Source of the DNA: an uncultured Bacillota bacterium
GTDB lineage: Bacteria > Bacillota > Dehalobacteriia > UBA7702
Assembly: GCA_902796855.1 (NCBI GenBank)
Contig: CADBQN010000013.1
Location: forward strand, 1 to 36,157
DNA length: 36,157 nt
Reading direction: 5' to 3'
In this document: piece after piece, positions 24,895 through 32,799 of the stretch
How positions within the stretch are numbered: position 1 is the first letter of the stretch
How the letters are laid out: each line of letters begins with the position of its first letter
The notes under the pieces: generated by a model
Database searches by the model: none
The model's input: the letters and a program-made list of their open reading frames with translations, nothing else
What the model was told of the DNA's origin: nothing
Translations under genes and position numbers: made by a program

Positions 24895-25761
24895 ATGAAA
24901 CCTGATTTCAGAACGTTTTTAAAAGAAACCCGGCACATTCTGCACTGCGGCGCCACCGGTACGGAGCTGATGAAGATCGGCGGCGAGACGCCGGGGCCCG
25001 TCAACAACGCCACCCGGCCCGCGGATGTTCTGGCCATGCAGCGCCGGTACGCGGATCTCGGCTGTCAAATCGTCCTGGCCAATACCTTTGGCATGAACCC
25101 GCTTTTCGCCGCCGTTCATGCTGGACAGTATGACTGGCGGGAACTGAACCGCGCCGGCGTCGCCATCGCGAAAGAGGCCTCCGCCGGCCGATCCTATGTC
25201 CTCGGCAACATCGGCCCCGTTGGGGAAATGCTGGAGCCCTTCGGCACCCTGACGAGGGAAGCGGCTTACGACGCCTACCGCTCCCAGGCCGAGGTTCTGG
25301 CGGAATGCGGCATTGACGGTTTTTCCGTACAGACCTTTTTCCATTTGGAGGACATCAAATTGGCCGTCGCCGCTGTTCGGGACGTCAGTGATCTTCCCGT
25401 CTGCGCGCACCTCGTTTTTAACGCTCAGGGGGCGACGATGATGGGAGATACGCCGGAGCGCTGTTATGAGGAATTGCTGCCTTTGGGCATTGACGTATTT
25501 GGTCATAACTGCGGTGAGATCGACGCCCATACGCTGGGGGATCTTTTGGCGCCTGTGGCCGAAAAAGCGGAAATCCCGATCAGCGCTTTGCCCAACGCCG
25601 GGGTTCCGAGAACGGTTGACGGCGAGCTTGTCTACGATATGACGAATGAGGATTTTCGTTCGGGGACAGAATATCTGATGTCGAAAGGTGTTCGCGTCCT
25701 CGGCGGCTGCTGCGGCGTGAACGCCGGGCACATTGAGGCGATTGCCGATCTCTTTGGATGA
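24895..25761 (+). CDS. Homocysteine S-methyltransferase-domain protein
   Basis: A 288-residue single-domain protein like the N-terminal homocysteine-binding domain of MetH. It has GATGTELMKIGG, VLANTFGMNP, YVLGNIGPVGEMLEPFG and the zinc-binding cysteines in FGHNCGEID and LGGCCGVN. No B12, folate or activation domain is attached, so it would need a separate methyl donor, such as a corrinoid protein or S-methylmethionine. None is encoded nearby. It starts 1 bp after the MEMO-like gene and is presumably in its operon, although no functional link is obvious. It is cytosolic, with no signal peptide. Confidence 0.9.
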   Translation: MKPDFRTFLKETRHILHCGATGTELMKIGGETPGPVNNATRPADVLAMQRRYADLGCQIVLANTFGMNPLFAAVHAGQYDWRELNRAGVAIAKEASAGRSYVLGNIGPVGEMLEPFGTLTREAAYDAYRSQAEVLAECGIDGFSVQTFFHLEDIKLAVAAVRDVSDLPVCAHLVFNAQGATMMGDTPERCYEELLPLGIDVFGHNCGEIDAHTLGDLLAPVAEKAEIPISALPNAGVPRTVDGELVYDMTNEDFRSGTEYLMSKGVRVLGGCCGVNAGHIEAIADLFG

Positions 25762-25778
25762 GGAAGCGCCGAAGCGAT

Positions 25779-25800
25779 CCGCGTTTTCTTAAAAGCGCGG
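25779..25800. terminator. Possible bidirectional terminator between convergent genes
   Basis: CCGCG-TTTT (25779-25787) pairs with AAAA-CGCGG (25791-25800, one bulged G) around a short loop. It lies in the 27-bp gap between the methyltransferase gene and the minus-strand PRC-barrel gene, and overlaps the latter's stop codon. No clear T run follows on either strand, so confidence is low. Confidence 0.35.
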
Positions 25801-26064
25801 ATAGGGGCGGTCGATCATAAAATCGGGGATGTTCTGTCCGGTGCTCTCCACCAGGATGACATCGCACCCGATTTTTTTGATTTCATGCCACGGTACGCTC
25901 ATCGCTTCCCTGCGGCGGAAAACGCGACCCCGGTCCGCCGGGAGGACGATGCCCTGGACGCGGCCGCCTTCTGCGTCGATTTCAAAATCCCGTATCTGGC
26001 CCAGACTGCGGCCGTCGGCGCTGTTGATGACGTTTTTCAGCGTCATATCGGATAAACGGATCAT
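25789..26064 (-). CDS. YlmC/YmxH-family PRC-barrel protein
   Basis: A 91-residue PRC-barrel protein. MIRLSDMTLKNVINSADGRSLG and IRDFEIDAEGGRVQGIVLPADRG match the YlmC/YmxH group, which is annotated as sporulation-related in Bacillus and Clostridia but also occurs in non-sporulating Bacillota. WHEIKKIGCDVILVE closes the barrel. AAAGGAG precedes the ATG by about 12 nt on the minus strand. It is a single gene, divergent from the CoA-transferase gene. Function is unknown; PRC barrels generally bind RNA or protein partners. Confidence 0.88.
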   Translation of the reverse strand: MIRLSDMTLKNVINSADGRSLGQIRDFEIDAEGGRVQGIVLPADRGRVFRRREAMSVPWHEIKKIGCDVILVESTGQNIPDFMIDRPYPRF

Positions 26065-26134
26065 AAAAGAACCAACTCCTTTCCGTATGTTGGAGTATAT
26101 CGCCGTAAAAAATGAAAAAGAACAAGAATTTTAT

Positions 26135-26163
26135 TTGATTTATTTCTCGTTTCGTAGTAATAT
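26135..26163 (+). promoter_or_regulatory. Promoter for the CoA-transferase gene
   Basis: TTGATT (26135-26140), a 17-bp spacer and TAATAT (26158-26163) in an AT-rich divergent intergenic region, about 50 bp ahead of the TTG start at 26212. Confidence 0.6.
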
Positions 26164-26211
26164 TTATGTTATGTTTTGAATGAATTTAACGTAGGAAAGT
26201 AGGGATCCCTT

Positions 26212-27711
26212 TTGGAAGAACGAATTCTCTGTGAAGAACTGAAAGCGAAGATCATGAGTGCCGAGGATGCGGCGCTTCTTTTAAAAGACGGTATGACCGT
26301 GGCGGTCAGCGGTTTTACGCTGTCCTCCTATCCCAAGGCCGTGCCCGTCGCCCTGGCGAAACGGGTGGAAAACGGCGAAAAGATCAAACTGAGTCTTTAT
26401 TCCGGCGCTTCCACCGGCGATGAGCTCGACGGCATCTGGGCCGATAACGGCATTCTCAATCGCCGTCTGCCCTATCAGACCAACCGGAAAGTCCGGGCGG
26501 CAACCAACCGGGGCGAGCTGAATTTCAGCGACATTCACCTCGGCGTCTTTCCCCAGAATCTGATGTACGGATTTTATAAAAAGCCCGATATCGCCATCGT
26601 GGAAGCGGTCGGCATCACCAATGAGGGCAATATCATTCCCGCCAACTCCGTCGGCATCATTCCTCAGGCCGTCACCCTGGCCGATCAGGTCATCATCGAA
26701 ATCAACGCGGAAAACTCCATGGACTATTACGGCCTTCACGATGTCGCCATGCTGCCCAATCCGCCTCACCGCGGCGTGATCCCCATTCTCAACGTCCGGG
26801 ACCGCATCGGCAAGCCCTATGTGGACTGCCCCAAAGAGAAGATCGCCGCCATCGTCTTTACGGATCAGCCCGACGGTCACCGCAAAGCCATTCCCATTAC
26901 GGAAACGTACGCGAAAATGGCCGATCATCTTCTGGATTTCTTCGATTTTGAGGTCAAAAAGGGGAGACTGCCCGAAAACCTGCTGCCGCTCCAAAGCGGC
27001 GTCGGCACCGTATCCAACGCCGTGCTGGAGGGGATGCGCAAATCCGATTTTGAGAATTTGGAGTTCTTTACCGAAGTCATTCAGGAATCGGTGCTGAATC
27101 TCATCGACGACGGAAAAGTGGCTTACGCTTCCGGTACGTCGGTTTCGCCGACGCCGGACGGGATGATCCGTTTCCAGAAGGACGTCAATCGTTACAAGGA
27201 TTATATCGTTCTCCGTCCGCAGGAAATCAGCAACCACGTTGAACTCGTCCGCCGCCTCGGCGTCATCGCCATCAATACGCCGCTGGAAATCGATATATAC
27301 GGAAACGTCAACTCTACCCATCAGTTCGGCTCCGGCATTATGAACGGTATCGGCGGCAGCGGCGATTTTGCTCACAACGGTTATTACAGCATCTTCGCGA
27401 CGCCTTCCACGGCGAAGGACGGCGCCATTTCTTCTGTCGTTCCCATGGTCTCCCACGTCGACCATACGGAACACGATACAACGGTCTTCGTCACGGAATA
27501 CGGCTACGCCGACCTGAGAGGTCTTTCCCCGAAAGAACGGGCGGAGGTCATCATCGAAAAATGCGCTCATCCCGATTATAAAGAAATGCTTCGGGACTAT
27601 GTCAGGCGCGCCGCTCAGTCCTCGAAGCTCCAGACGCCGCATCTGCTGAAGGAGGCGCTTTCCTGGCATCAGAGGTTCCTCGATACGGGGTCGATGCTGC
27701 CGGATGAGTGA
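26212..27711 (+). CDS. Acetyl-CoA hydrolase / succinyl-CoA:acetate CoA-transferase family protein
   Basis: A 499-residue CoA-transferase of the class related to Cat1, AarC and Ach1. It moves CoA between acyl groups, probably acetate and succinate or a similar pair; the exact substrates cannot be read from sequence. Motifs are AEDAALLLKDGMTVAVSGFTLSSYPKAVP at the N-terminus (split here by reading), LEIDIYGNVNSTH with the likely catalytic Glu359, and GSGIMNGIGGSGDFAHNG with the oxyanion glycine region. The start is TTG, supported by AGTAGGG upstream and by family alignment at the N-terminus; the next ATG (26254) would remove conserved residues. Single-gene unit, fits fermentative metabolism. 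Confidence 0.93.
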   Translation: MEERILCEELKAKIMSAEDAALLLKDGMTVAVSGFTLSSYPKAVPVALAKRVENGEKIKLSLYSGASTGDELDGIWADNGILNRRLPYQTNRKVRAATNRGELNFSDIHLGVFPQNLMYGFYKKPDIAIVEAVGITNEGNIIPANSVGIIPQAVTLADQVIIEINAENSMDYYGLHDVAMLPNPPHRGVIPILNVRDRIGKPYVDCPKEKIAAIVFTDQPDGHRKAIPITETYAKMADHLLDFFDFEVKKGRLPENLLPLQSGVGTVSNAVLEGMRKSDFENLEFFTEVIQESVLNLIDDGKVAYASGTSVSPTPDGMIRFQKDVNRYKDYIVLRPQEISNHVELVRRLGVIAINTPLEIDIYGNVNSTHQFGSGIMNGIGGSGDFAHNGYYSIFATPSTAKDGAISSVVPMVSHVDHTEHDTTVFVTEYGYADLRGLSPKERAEVIIEKCAHPDYKEMLRDYVRRAAQSSKLQTPHLLKEALSWHQRFLDTGSMLPDE

Positions 27712-27766
27712 TCCGCCCTGTTTTTTGACCCAAAGCGATTCCTTTGTGGTTTTTTCACGTCGGATA

Positions 27767-27775
27767 TGATATAAT
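27767..27775 (+). promoter_or_regulatory. Extended -10 promoter for the 27806 gene
   Basis: TGATATAAT (27767-27775) is a full extended -10 element about 30 bp ahead of the ATG. No good -35 element lies at 16-18 bp spacing. Confidence 0.6.
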
Positions 27776-27805
27776 AAGATACAAGTTTTATAAGGGGGAA
27801 TTCAA

Positions 27806-28195
27806 ATGAGTACGTTACATTCTTTCGGCAGAAAAGCCGGACACGCCGCCGATCGGATCTTAAAGAAAAGCTCGGATATGTTGGAAGTCGGCAAAGTGAA
27901 ACTGACGGTCACCCGTGAAGAACACAAAATCGACGAAGCCTGCTATCGGATCGGCGCGAAGATTTTTGAACTCTACAAGGACAGCGACGACGCGCCGAAT
28001 GACATCGCCGCCGATATCGCCGAAATCAAGGAACGGAAGGCGCGCATCGATTACCTGACGACAAAAGTCAATGTGGAAGCCGAGGAAGAAACCGATGATT
28101 TCGGCGAGGAAGTCATCATCGACATCACCGAAGACGTTCCGGATGAGGAAAAAGCGGAAGCGGAAGAGAAAAAAGACGGCGCTGAATCGGAATAA
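27806..28195 (+). CDS. Small cytosolic coiled-coil-like protein, unknown function
   Basis: A 129-residue protein with a basic, helix-prone N-terminal half (GRKAGHAADRILKKSSDMLEVGKVKLTV, here read in parts) and a heptad-like stretch EHKIDEACYRIGAKIFELYKD and IAEIKERKARIDYLTTKV. The final 45 residues are strongly acidic (EAEEETDDFGEE, DEEKAEAEEKKDG). The layout resembles small Clostridia proteins that usually end in a zinc ribbon, but no cysteine pair is present here. GGGGG lies upstream of the ATG. It is a one-gene unit with its own promoter and a terminator. No function assigned. Confidence 0.75.
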   Translation: MSTLHSFGRKAGHAADRILKKSSDMLEVGKVKLTVTREEHKIDEACYRIGAKIFELYKDSDDAPNDIAADIAEIKERKARIDYLTTKVNVEAEEETDDFGEEVIIDITEDVPDEEKAEAEEKKDGAESE

Positions 28196-28202
28196 GACTC
28201 TT

Positions 28203-28235
28203 AAAAAAATCCCGTTTTTATGACGGGATTTTTTT
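28203..28235 (+). terminator. Rho-independent terminator after the 27806 gene
   Basis: AAAAAAATCCCG (28203-28214) pairs perfectly with CGGGATTTTTTT (28224-28235) around a 9-base loop. The A and T runs make it potentially bidirectional. Confidence 0.9.
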
Positions 28236-28275
28236 ACAAACGCTTTTCTTGGCGATTTTTCGCAATATATTATAC

Positions 28276-28304
28276 TTGTGCAAGTTTTATGTGTGAAGTA
28301 TAAT
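28276..28304 (+). promoter_or_regulatory. Sigma-A promoter for the OPT-S58-mutY unit
   Basis: TTGTGC (28276-28281), a 17-bp spacer, then TATAAT (28299-28304), 30 bp ahead of the OPT start. Confidence 0.8.
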
Positions 28305-28333
28305 AAAAAAAACTTATAATTAAGGTGAAAGAT

Positions 28334-30004
28334 ATGTCCGAAAAAGAGATTAAGTACGCGAAGAGTTTTAAAGAACAGCTGACGGTGCGGGGCATTGTGA
28401 TCGGCTGTATCGGCGCGATGATTTTGACGATGTCGTCGATGTATATCGCGCTGAAAGCGAGTTCTTTGCCGTGGCCCATTATCTTCGTCGCGCTGGTGTC
28501 GATGTTTTCCCTGAAAATCTGCGGGAAGACGAATATCAATGAAATCAACGTGACGCATACGATTATGAGCGCCGGTTCCATGGTCGCCGGCGGCATGGCC
28601 TTTACGATCCCCGGCATCTGGATGCTGGGACTCTCCACCGATGGTTCCCTGAAAATCTCCCTTGTCGTCGTCGCCGTTTCCGGCGTCATTTTAGGGATCA
28701 TTTTCACGGCGCTGCTCAGAAAGCACTTTATTGAGACGGAGAACCTGCCCTATCCGATGGGACAGGCCGCCGCCGACACGCTGATCGTCGGCGACCGGGG
28801 CGGCAAAAAAGCGGGGATCCTCTTCGGTTCCATGGCTTTTTCTGCGGCCTGGGCCGCGCTGCGCGACTGGTTCGGCAAAATCCCGGCGCTTCTCACCGGA
28901 GGGATCACTATCCCCGGCGGCGTCTTCGGTATCTATATGTCGCCGATGATGATGGCGGTCGGCTATATTTTGGGGCCGCTGCTCCTCATCGTTTGGTTCC
29001 TCGGCGGCGTCATCGGTAATTTCGGCATCGTCATGGGCGGCAGCGCCGCCGGCATCTGGGATGTCGATACCGCCGTGGGCATCAAAAACAGCCTCGGCAT
29101 CGGCGTCATGGTCGGCACCGGCTTCGGTATCATTTTAAAGGGGATCCTGCCGAAGGCGAAGGCGATTTTCTCCTCCATGTTCTCGAAAACGAGCCGGGGC
29201 GATTCCATCGTGGGCCTGCGCTGGGCGCCCATCGCCATGGTGTTGTTGGCTTTCGTTTTTACCTTCGTCCTTCATATGGGCGTTGTCTCCGCGATCCTGA
29301 CGATTTTGGGCGTCTGGCTGACGACTGCGATGTCCGCTCAGATCCTCGGTCAGACCGGGATCAACCCGATGGAAATTTTCGGCGTCATCGTGCTCCTGGC
29401 CTGCCGCGCCGTTTCTTCCATCGGTCAGCTGGAAGCGTTCTTTGTCGCCGCCGTCATCGCCGTGGCCTGCGGCCTCGTCGGCGACGTGATGAATGACTTC
29501 AAGGTCGGTCACATCGTTCATACCGACCCGAAAGCCCAGTGGATCGGCGAAGCCATCGGCGGCTGCATCGGCGCCGTGATCTCCGTTATCGTTCTGTTCA
29601 TTCTCCTCAATGCCTACGGCCCGGAAGCCTTTGGCGACCCTAACGTCTTTCCCGCGGCCCAGGCCGGTGTTGTCGCCGGTATGGTACAGGGGATCGCCTC
29701 GGTGCCGGCCTTTGTGATCGGCCTGGTCATCGGCGGCGCGCTCTATTGCCTGAATGTTCCCGTTATGACCCTTGGTCTCGGGATTTATCTTCCGTTCTAT
29801 CTGTCGCTGACGGCGTTTCTCGGCGGTATGGTCAAAGTCGTGATCGATCTCATTCAGAAAGCGGCGGCGAAAGGGAAGGAAAAAGAAGAAGTCAAAGAAG
29901 GCGGGAACGGTCTCATCATCGCTTCCGGTCTTCTCGGCGGTGAGGCCATCGCCGGTGTTGTGATCGCTTTGATTATGGTATGTCTTGGTTTGGGGGCGAT
30001 GTAA
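28334..30004 (+). CDS. OPT-family oligopeptide transporter
   Basis: A 556-residue, highly hydrophobic protein with about 14 or more membrane helices. ELTVRGIVIGxxGA-like LTVRGIVIGCIGAMILTMSS near the start, LPYPMGQAAADTLIV, AGILFGSMAF and NDFKVGHIVHTDPKAQW are typical of bacterial OPT transporters, which import di- to oligopeptides or metal chelates by proton coupling. Start: the GTG at 28325 is part of the ribosome binding site AAGGTGA, so the ATG at 28334 is preferred. The next gene encodes an aminopeptidase-like S58 protein, consistent with peptide uptake followed by cleavage (inference). Confidence 0.92.
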   Translation: MSEKEIKYAKSFKEQLTVRGIVIGCIGAMILTMSSMYIALKASSLPWPIIFVALVSMFSLKICGKTNINEINVTHTIMSAGSMVAGGMAFTIPGIWMLGLSTDGSLKISLVVVAVSGVILGIIFTALLRKHFIETENLPYPMGQAAADTLIVGDRGGKKAGILFGSMAFSAAWAALRDWFGKIPALLTGGITIPGGVFGIYMSPMMMAVGYILGPLLLIVWFLGGVIGNFGIVMGGSAAGIWDVDTAVGIKNSLGIGVMVGTGFGIILKGILPKAKAIFSSMFSKTSRGDSIVGLRWAPIAMVLLAFVFTFVLHMGVVSAILTILGVWLTTAMSAQILGQTGINPMEIFGVIVLLACRAVSSIGQLEAFFVAAVIAVACGLVGDVMNDFKVGHIVHTDPKAQWIGEAIGGCIGAVISVIVLFILLNAYGPEAFGDPNVFPAAQAGVVAGMVQGIASVPAFVIGLVIGGALYCLNVPVMTLGLGIYLPFYLSLTAFLGGMVKVVIDLIQKAAAKGKEKEEVKEGGNGLIIASGLLGGEAIAGVVIALIMVCLGLGAM

Positions 30005-30005
30005 C

Positions 30006-30962
30006 TTGAAAGAAATCGCGATTCAGGAACTCGACGGTTTTTATATCGGCAACGCCGAGGATCTCCAGGGCGGCACGGGCTGTACCGCCATTTATTGCCC
30101 GAAAGGCGCTGTCACCGGCGTGGATGTCCGCGGCGGCGGCCCCGCCACGAGGGAAACGGATCTCCTTGATCCCGTCAATATGGTGGAAACGGTGCACTGT
30201 GTCATGCTCAGCGGCGGTTCCGCTTATGGTCTCGCTGCCGCCGACGGCGCCATGGCCTATATGGAAGATCACGGCGTCGGTTTTGATGTCGGGATCGGCG
30301 TTGTTCCCATTGTACCTTCCGCCTGCCTCTTCGACCTCAACGTCGGGGAACCCGGCTGCCGGCCCGATAAATCCATGGGTTACAGGGCGCTGGTCAGCGC
30401 CGAGAAGAACGACGCCAAAGAGGGCATTCACGGCGCCGGTACCGGCGCGACCGTCGGCAAGCTCTGCGGCCCGGAACGTTCGATGAAATCCGGTCTCGGC
30501 ATCTATGCCGAACAGGCCGGGGAACTGAAAGTCGGCGCCGTCGTCGCCGTAAACGCCCTGGGCGACGTGATTCAGGAGGGGAGCAACAAACCCCTCGCCG
30601 GTCTGCTGAATGAGGAAAAGACCGCCGTCGCCTCGACGCTGACGGCATTGGAGACCATCGCTGACGAAGGGTTCAGCGTTTTTCGCGGCAACACGACGCT
30701 GGGATGCATCATCACCAACGCCGCCCTGACGAAAGCCCAGGCGAAAAAAGTTGCGATGATGGCGCACAACGGCTATGCCAGGGCCATTCATCCCGTACAT
30801 ACCTCCGCCGACGGCGATACGATCTTCGCCATGGCCCGGGGAGAAGTCGCCGCTCACATTGATGTGGTCGGCGCGATGGCGGCGGAAGTCATGGCCACGG
30901 CGATTCGCCGCGCCGTCCGGGTCCCTTCGGCTTACGGTTTTATCGGGAGCCTTGACTTATGA
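30006..30962 (+). CDS. Peptidase family S58 (DmpA/P1 aminopeptidase-like)
   Basis: A 318-residue protein of the self-cleaving S58 group (N-terminal-nucleophile-type fold). MLSGGSAYGLAAADGAM, GVGFDVGIGVVPIVPSACLFDL, GAGTGATVGKLCG and KSGLGIYA are family motifs. The expected autocleavage point is N229-T230 in RGNTTLGC, giving Thr230 as nucleophile, followed by ALTKAQAKKVA and HTSADGDTIFAMA. The start is taken as TTG at 30006, 2 nt after the transporter stop codon, with GGGGGCG upstream. An ATG at 29985 inside the transporter gene is the alternative. No signal peptide, so it is cytosolic and suited to cleave imported peptides. It overlaps mutY by 4 bp. Confidence 0.9.
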   Translation: MKEIAIQELDGFYIGNAEDLQGGTGCTAIYCPKGAVTGVDVRGGGPATRETDLLDPVNMVETVHCVMLSGGSAYGLAAADGAMAYMEDHGVGFDVGIGVVPIVPSACLFDLNVGEPGCRPDKSMGYRALVSAEKNDAKEGIHGAGTGATVGKLCGPERSMKSGLGIYAEQAGELKVGAVVAVNALGDVIQEGSNKPLAGLLNEEKTAVASTLTALETIADEGFSVFRGNTTLGCIITNAALTKAQAKKVAMMAHNGYARAIHPVHTSADGDTIFAMARGEVAAHIDVVGAMAAEVMATAIRRAVRVPSAYGFIGSLDL

Positions 30963-31972
30963 GCCTCCCGTCGGATATCGTTTCACCTTTGCTTGCTTGG
31001 TACGCGAAAGAGCGTCGGATCCTTCCCTGGCGGGAGGACCCGACGCCTTATCATGTCTGGGTTTCGGAAATCATGCTGCAGCAGACCCGGGTGGAAACGG
31101 TGATCGATTATTATCACCGCTTTTTGGAACGGTTCCCCGATGTCTTCTCCCTCGCCGCCGCCGACCGGGACGAGGTGCTGGCTTACTGGCAGGGGCTGGG
31201 ATACTACCGGCGCTGTGAGGCACTGCACCGCGGCGCCGCTGCCGTCGTTTCGGAATACGGCGGCGAGATCCCGGCGGATTTTGAGTCGCTGCTCTCTCTG
31301 CCGGGGATCGGCCGCTACACGGCGGCGGCCATTCTTTCCATCGGTTTCGGCATCGCCGCTCCCGCCGTCGACGGCAACGTGCTGCGCGTCGTGACGCGGC
31401 TCATGAACCGCGACGACTGCATCGATGACGAAAGAACGAAACGCGCCGTGGAAGGGGAGCTGAGGGAGATCATTCCCGAAAAGGAAGCGTCCGCCTTTAC
31501 CCAGGCTCTGATGGATCTCGGCGCCACGGTCTGTCTTCCCGGCGGCGCGCCGCTCTGTTCCCGCTGTCCCTGGGAGACCCTGTGCGCCGGGAAGGAACGC
31601 TGGGAAGAACTGCCGCGGCGAAAACAGAAGAAGTCCCGGGCTGTTGAGAAGCGCACCGTCCTTTTGCTGTGCCATGAAGGCGCCGTCGCCCTTCGCAAAC
31701 GCCCCGCCAAAGGCTTGTTGGCCAATTTATGGGAGTTTCCCAACGAAGAGGGGAATTTGACCGAAGCGGAGATTTCGGGCCGTTTTCGGGGCCCTGTGGC
31801 TTTTCTCGGTAAGGCGAAGCATGTCTTTACGCATAGAGAGTGGCACATGACCGCTTTCCGTGTCGACCTGGCGGAAAAAACGGAGGAGCCGGGTCTCCTC
31901 TGGGTCAAAAAAGAAGAAATCGCGGCTTACGCGATTCCTTCGGCGTTTTCGTTTATTAAAAAAGAGCTGTGA
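30959..31972 (+). CDS. mutY: A/G-specific adenine glycosylase MutY
   Basis: A 337-residue base-excision repair glycosylase that removes A opposite 8-oxoG. It has WVSEIMLQQTRVETVIDYY with the catalytic Glu, the helix-hairpin-helix LPGIGRYTAAAIL, the catalytic Asp in AVDGNVLRV, and an iron-sulfur cluster site in VCLPGGAPLCSRCPWETLC. The first cysteine gap holds seven residues where the usual spacing is six. The C-terminal NUDIX-like 8-oxoG-recognition domain (from about 225) contains KGLLANLWEFPNEEG. The start overlaps the S58 gene (ATGA). The 3' end overlaps the convergent DUF554 gene by 17 bp. Confidence 0.95.
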   Translation: MSLPSDIVSPLLAWYAKERRILPWREDPTPYHVWVSEIMLQQTRVETVIDYYHRFLERFPDVFSLAAADRDEVLAYWQGLGYYRRCEALHRGAAAVVSEYGGEIPADFESLLSLPGIGRYTAAAILSIGFGIAAPAVDGNVLRVVTRLMNRDDCIDDERTKRAVEGELREIIPEKEASAFTQALMDLGATVCLPGGAPLCSRCPWETLCAGKERWEELPRRKQKKSRAVEKRTVLLLCHEGAVALRKRPAKGLLANLWEFPNEEGNLTEAEISGRFRGPVAFLGKAKHVFTHREWHMTAFRVDLAEKTEEPGLLWVKKEEIAAYAIPSAFSFIKKEL

Positions 31973-32663
31973 GCCATTGAGCGAACGGCTGATACAGAAT
32001 GGGTAGGAACAATGCCGGAAGCATGTTTCCTACCTTTATTTTCTCTTTTCGCAGTTCCAGCATGTTGACGGCAATGCCGATCATCAGCACACCGCCGACG
32101 GCGGTCATTTCGGTGATGACGCTTTCCCCGAGATAAGGCGAGACCCAGATGGCGAGGAGTGTAATGGAGCCCTGATAGAGCAGGACGGAAATGCCGGAGA
32201 ACATGACGCCGATGCCGAGGGCCACAGCGAAAGAGAGGGCGGCGACGCTGTCGATGACCGTTTTGGAGAGGATGATCGTGGGATCCCCCGCCGTACCGGC
32301 CTGGAGAGAGCCGAGGATAGCCATAGGCCCGATGCAGAAAAGCAGGGACCCGGCGACAAAGCTTTGGGTAAACGTGTTTTCTTCCCCCGGTTTGGAAAAC
32401 CGCTTTTTCAGCCGGTCACCGAAGTTTTCCAGATGATCCTCGATGCGCAGGATCTCTCCGAGGAGGGTGCCCGCGGCGACGCAGATGATCATACCGAGGA
32501 CGTCTTCGGTGCCGATGGCGTAGGTGACGCCGAGGACGGCGACGATGATGGCCAGGCCGCAGAGGATGGCGGAAGTATAAGTCTTGTTGATCTTGTCTTT
32601 GAACAGAACGCCCAGAGCGGAAGCGGCGGCGACGGCGGCGGCGTTGATGAAGGTGGCGAACAT
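31956..32663 (-). CDS. DUF554 family membrane protein (YdfK/YqgA-like)
   Basis: A 235-residue protein with about six to seven membrane helices. FATFINAAAVAAASALGVLFKDKI, MIICVAAGTLLGEILRIE, NTFTQSFVAGSLLFCIGPMAILGSLQ and DSVAALSFAVALGIGVMFS are the recurrent DUF554 signatures. Function unknown; a transporter role has been suggested for the family. The ATG at 32663 is chosen because AAAGGAAC lies about 9 nt upstream and family members begin near the first helix; a longer frame reaches 32729. It is transcribed toward mutY and overlaps its end by 17 bp. Confidence 0.88.
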   Translation of the reverse strand: MFATFINAAAVAAASALGVLFKDKINKTYTSAILCGLAIIVAVLGVTYAIGTEDVLGMIICVAAGTLLGEILRIEDHLENFGDRLKKRFSKPGEENTFTQSFVAGSLLFCIGPMAILGSLQAGTAGDPTIILSKTVIDSVAALSFAVALGIGVMFSGISVLLYQGSITLLAIWVSPYLGESVITEMTAVGGVLMIGIAVNMLELRKEKIKVGNMLPALFLPILYQPFAQWLTALF

Positions 32664-32699
32664 AATGACACGGTTCCTTTGGCAAACGTATGATGTAAT

Positions 32700-32708
32700 A
32701 TTATACCA
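32700..32708 (-). promoter_or_regulatory. Extended -10 promoter for the DUF554 gene
   Basis: On the minus strand TGGTATAAT (32708 to 32700) is a full extended -10 element, about 40 bp ahead of the ATG. The -35 region is weak. Confidence 0.6.
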
Positions 32709-32763
32709 AAGAAAAGCGTGAAAAAGCAAATAAAAAACGGAGGATTTCCGAAAACGCGCCTTT

Positions 32764-32793
32764 CCGTTTCCGCGGGGAGCGCGGAGGAAACGG
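32764..32793 (-). terminator. Strong hairpin after the 32800-33267 gene, possible terminator
   Basis: CCGTTT (32764-32769) pairs with AAACGG (32788-32793), and inside it CCGCG (32770-32774) pairs with CGCGG (32780-32784), separated by a 3-nt bulge. On the minus strand it lies just past the stop codon. The nearest T run lies about 25 nt further on, after a second small hairpin, so termination is uncertain. Confidence 0.4.
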
Positions 32794-32799
32794 AGAAAG

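Noticed and set aside
24895-24960. SAM riboswitch or T-box ahead of the homocysteine methyltransferase
   Set aside because: The gene starts 1 bp after the MEMO-like gene, leaving no room for a leader.
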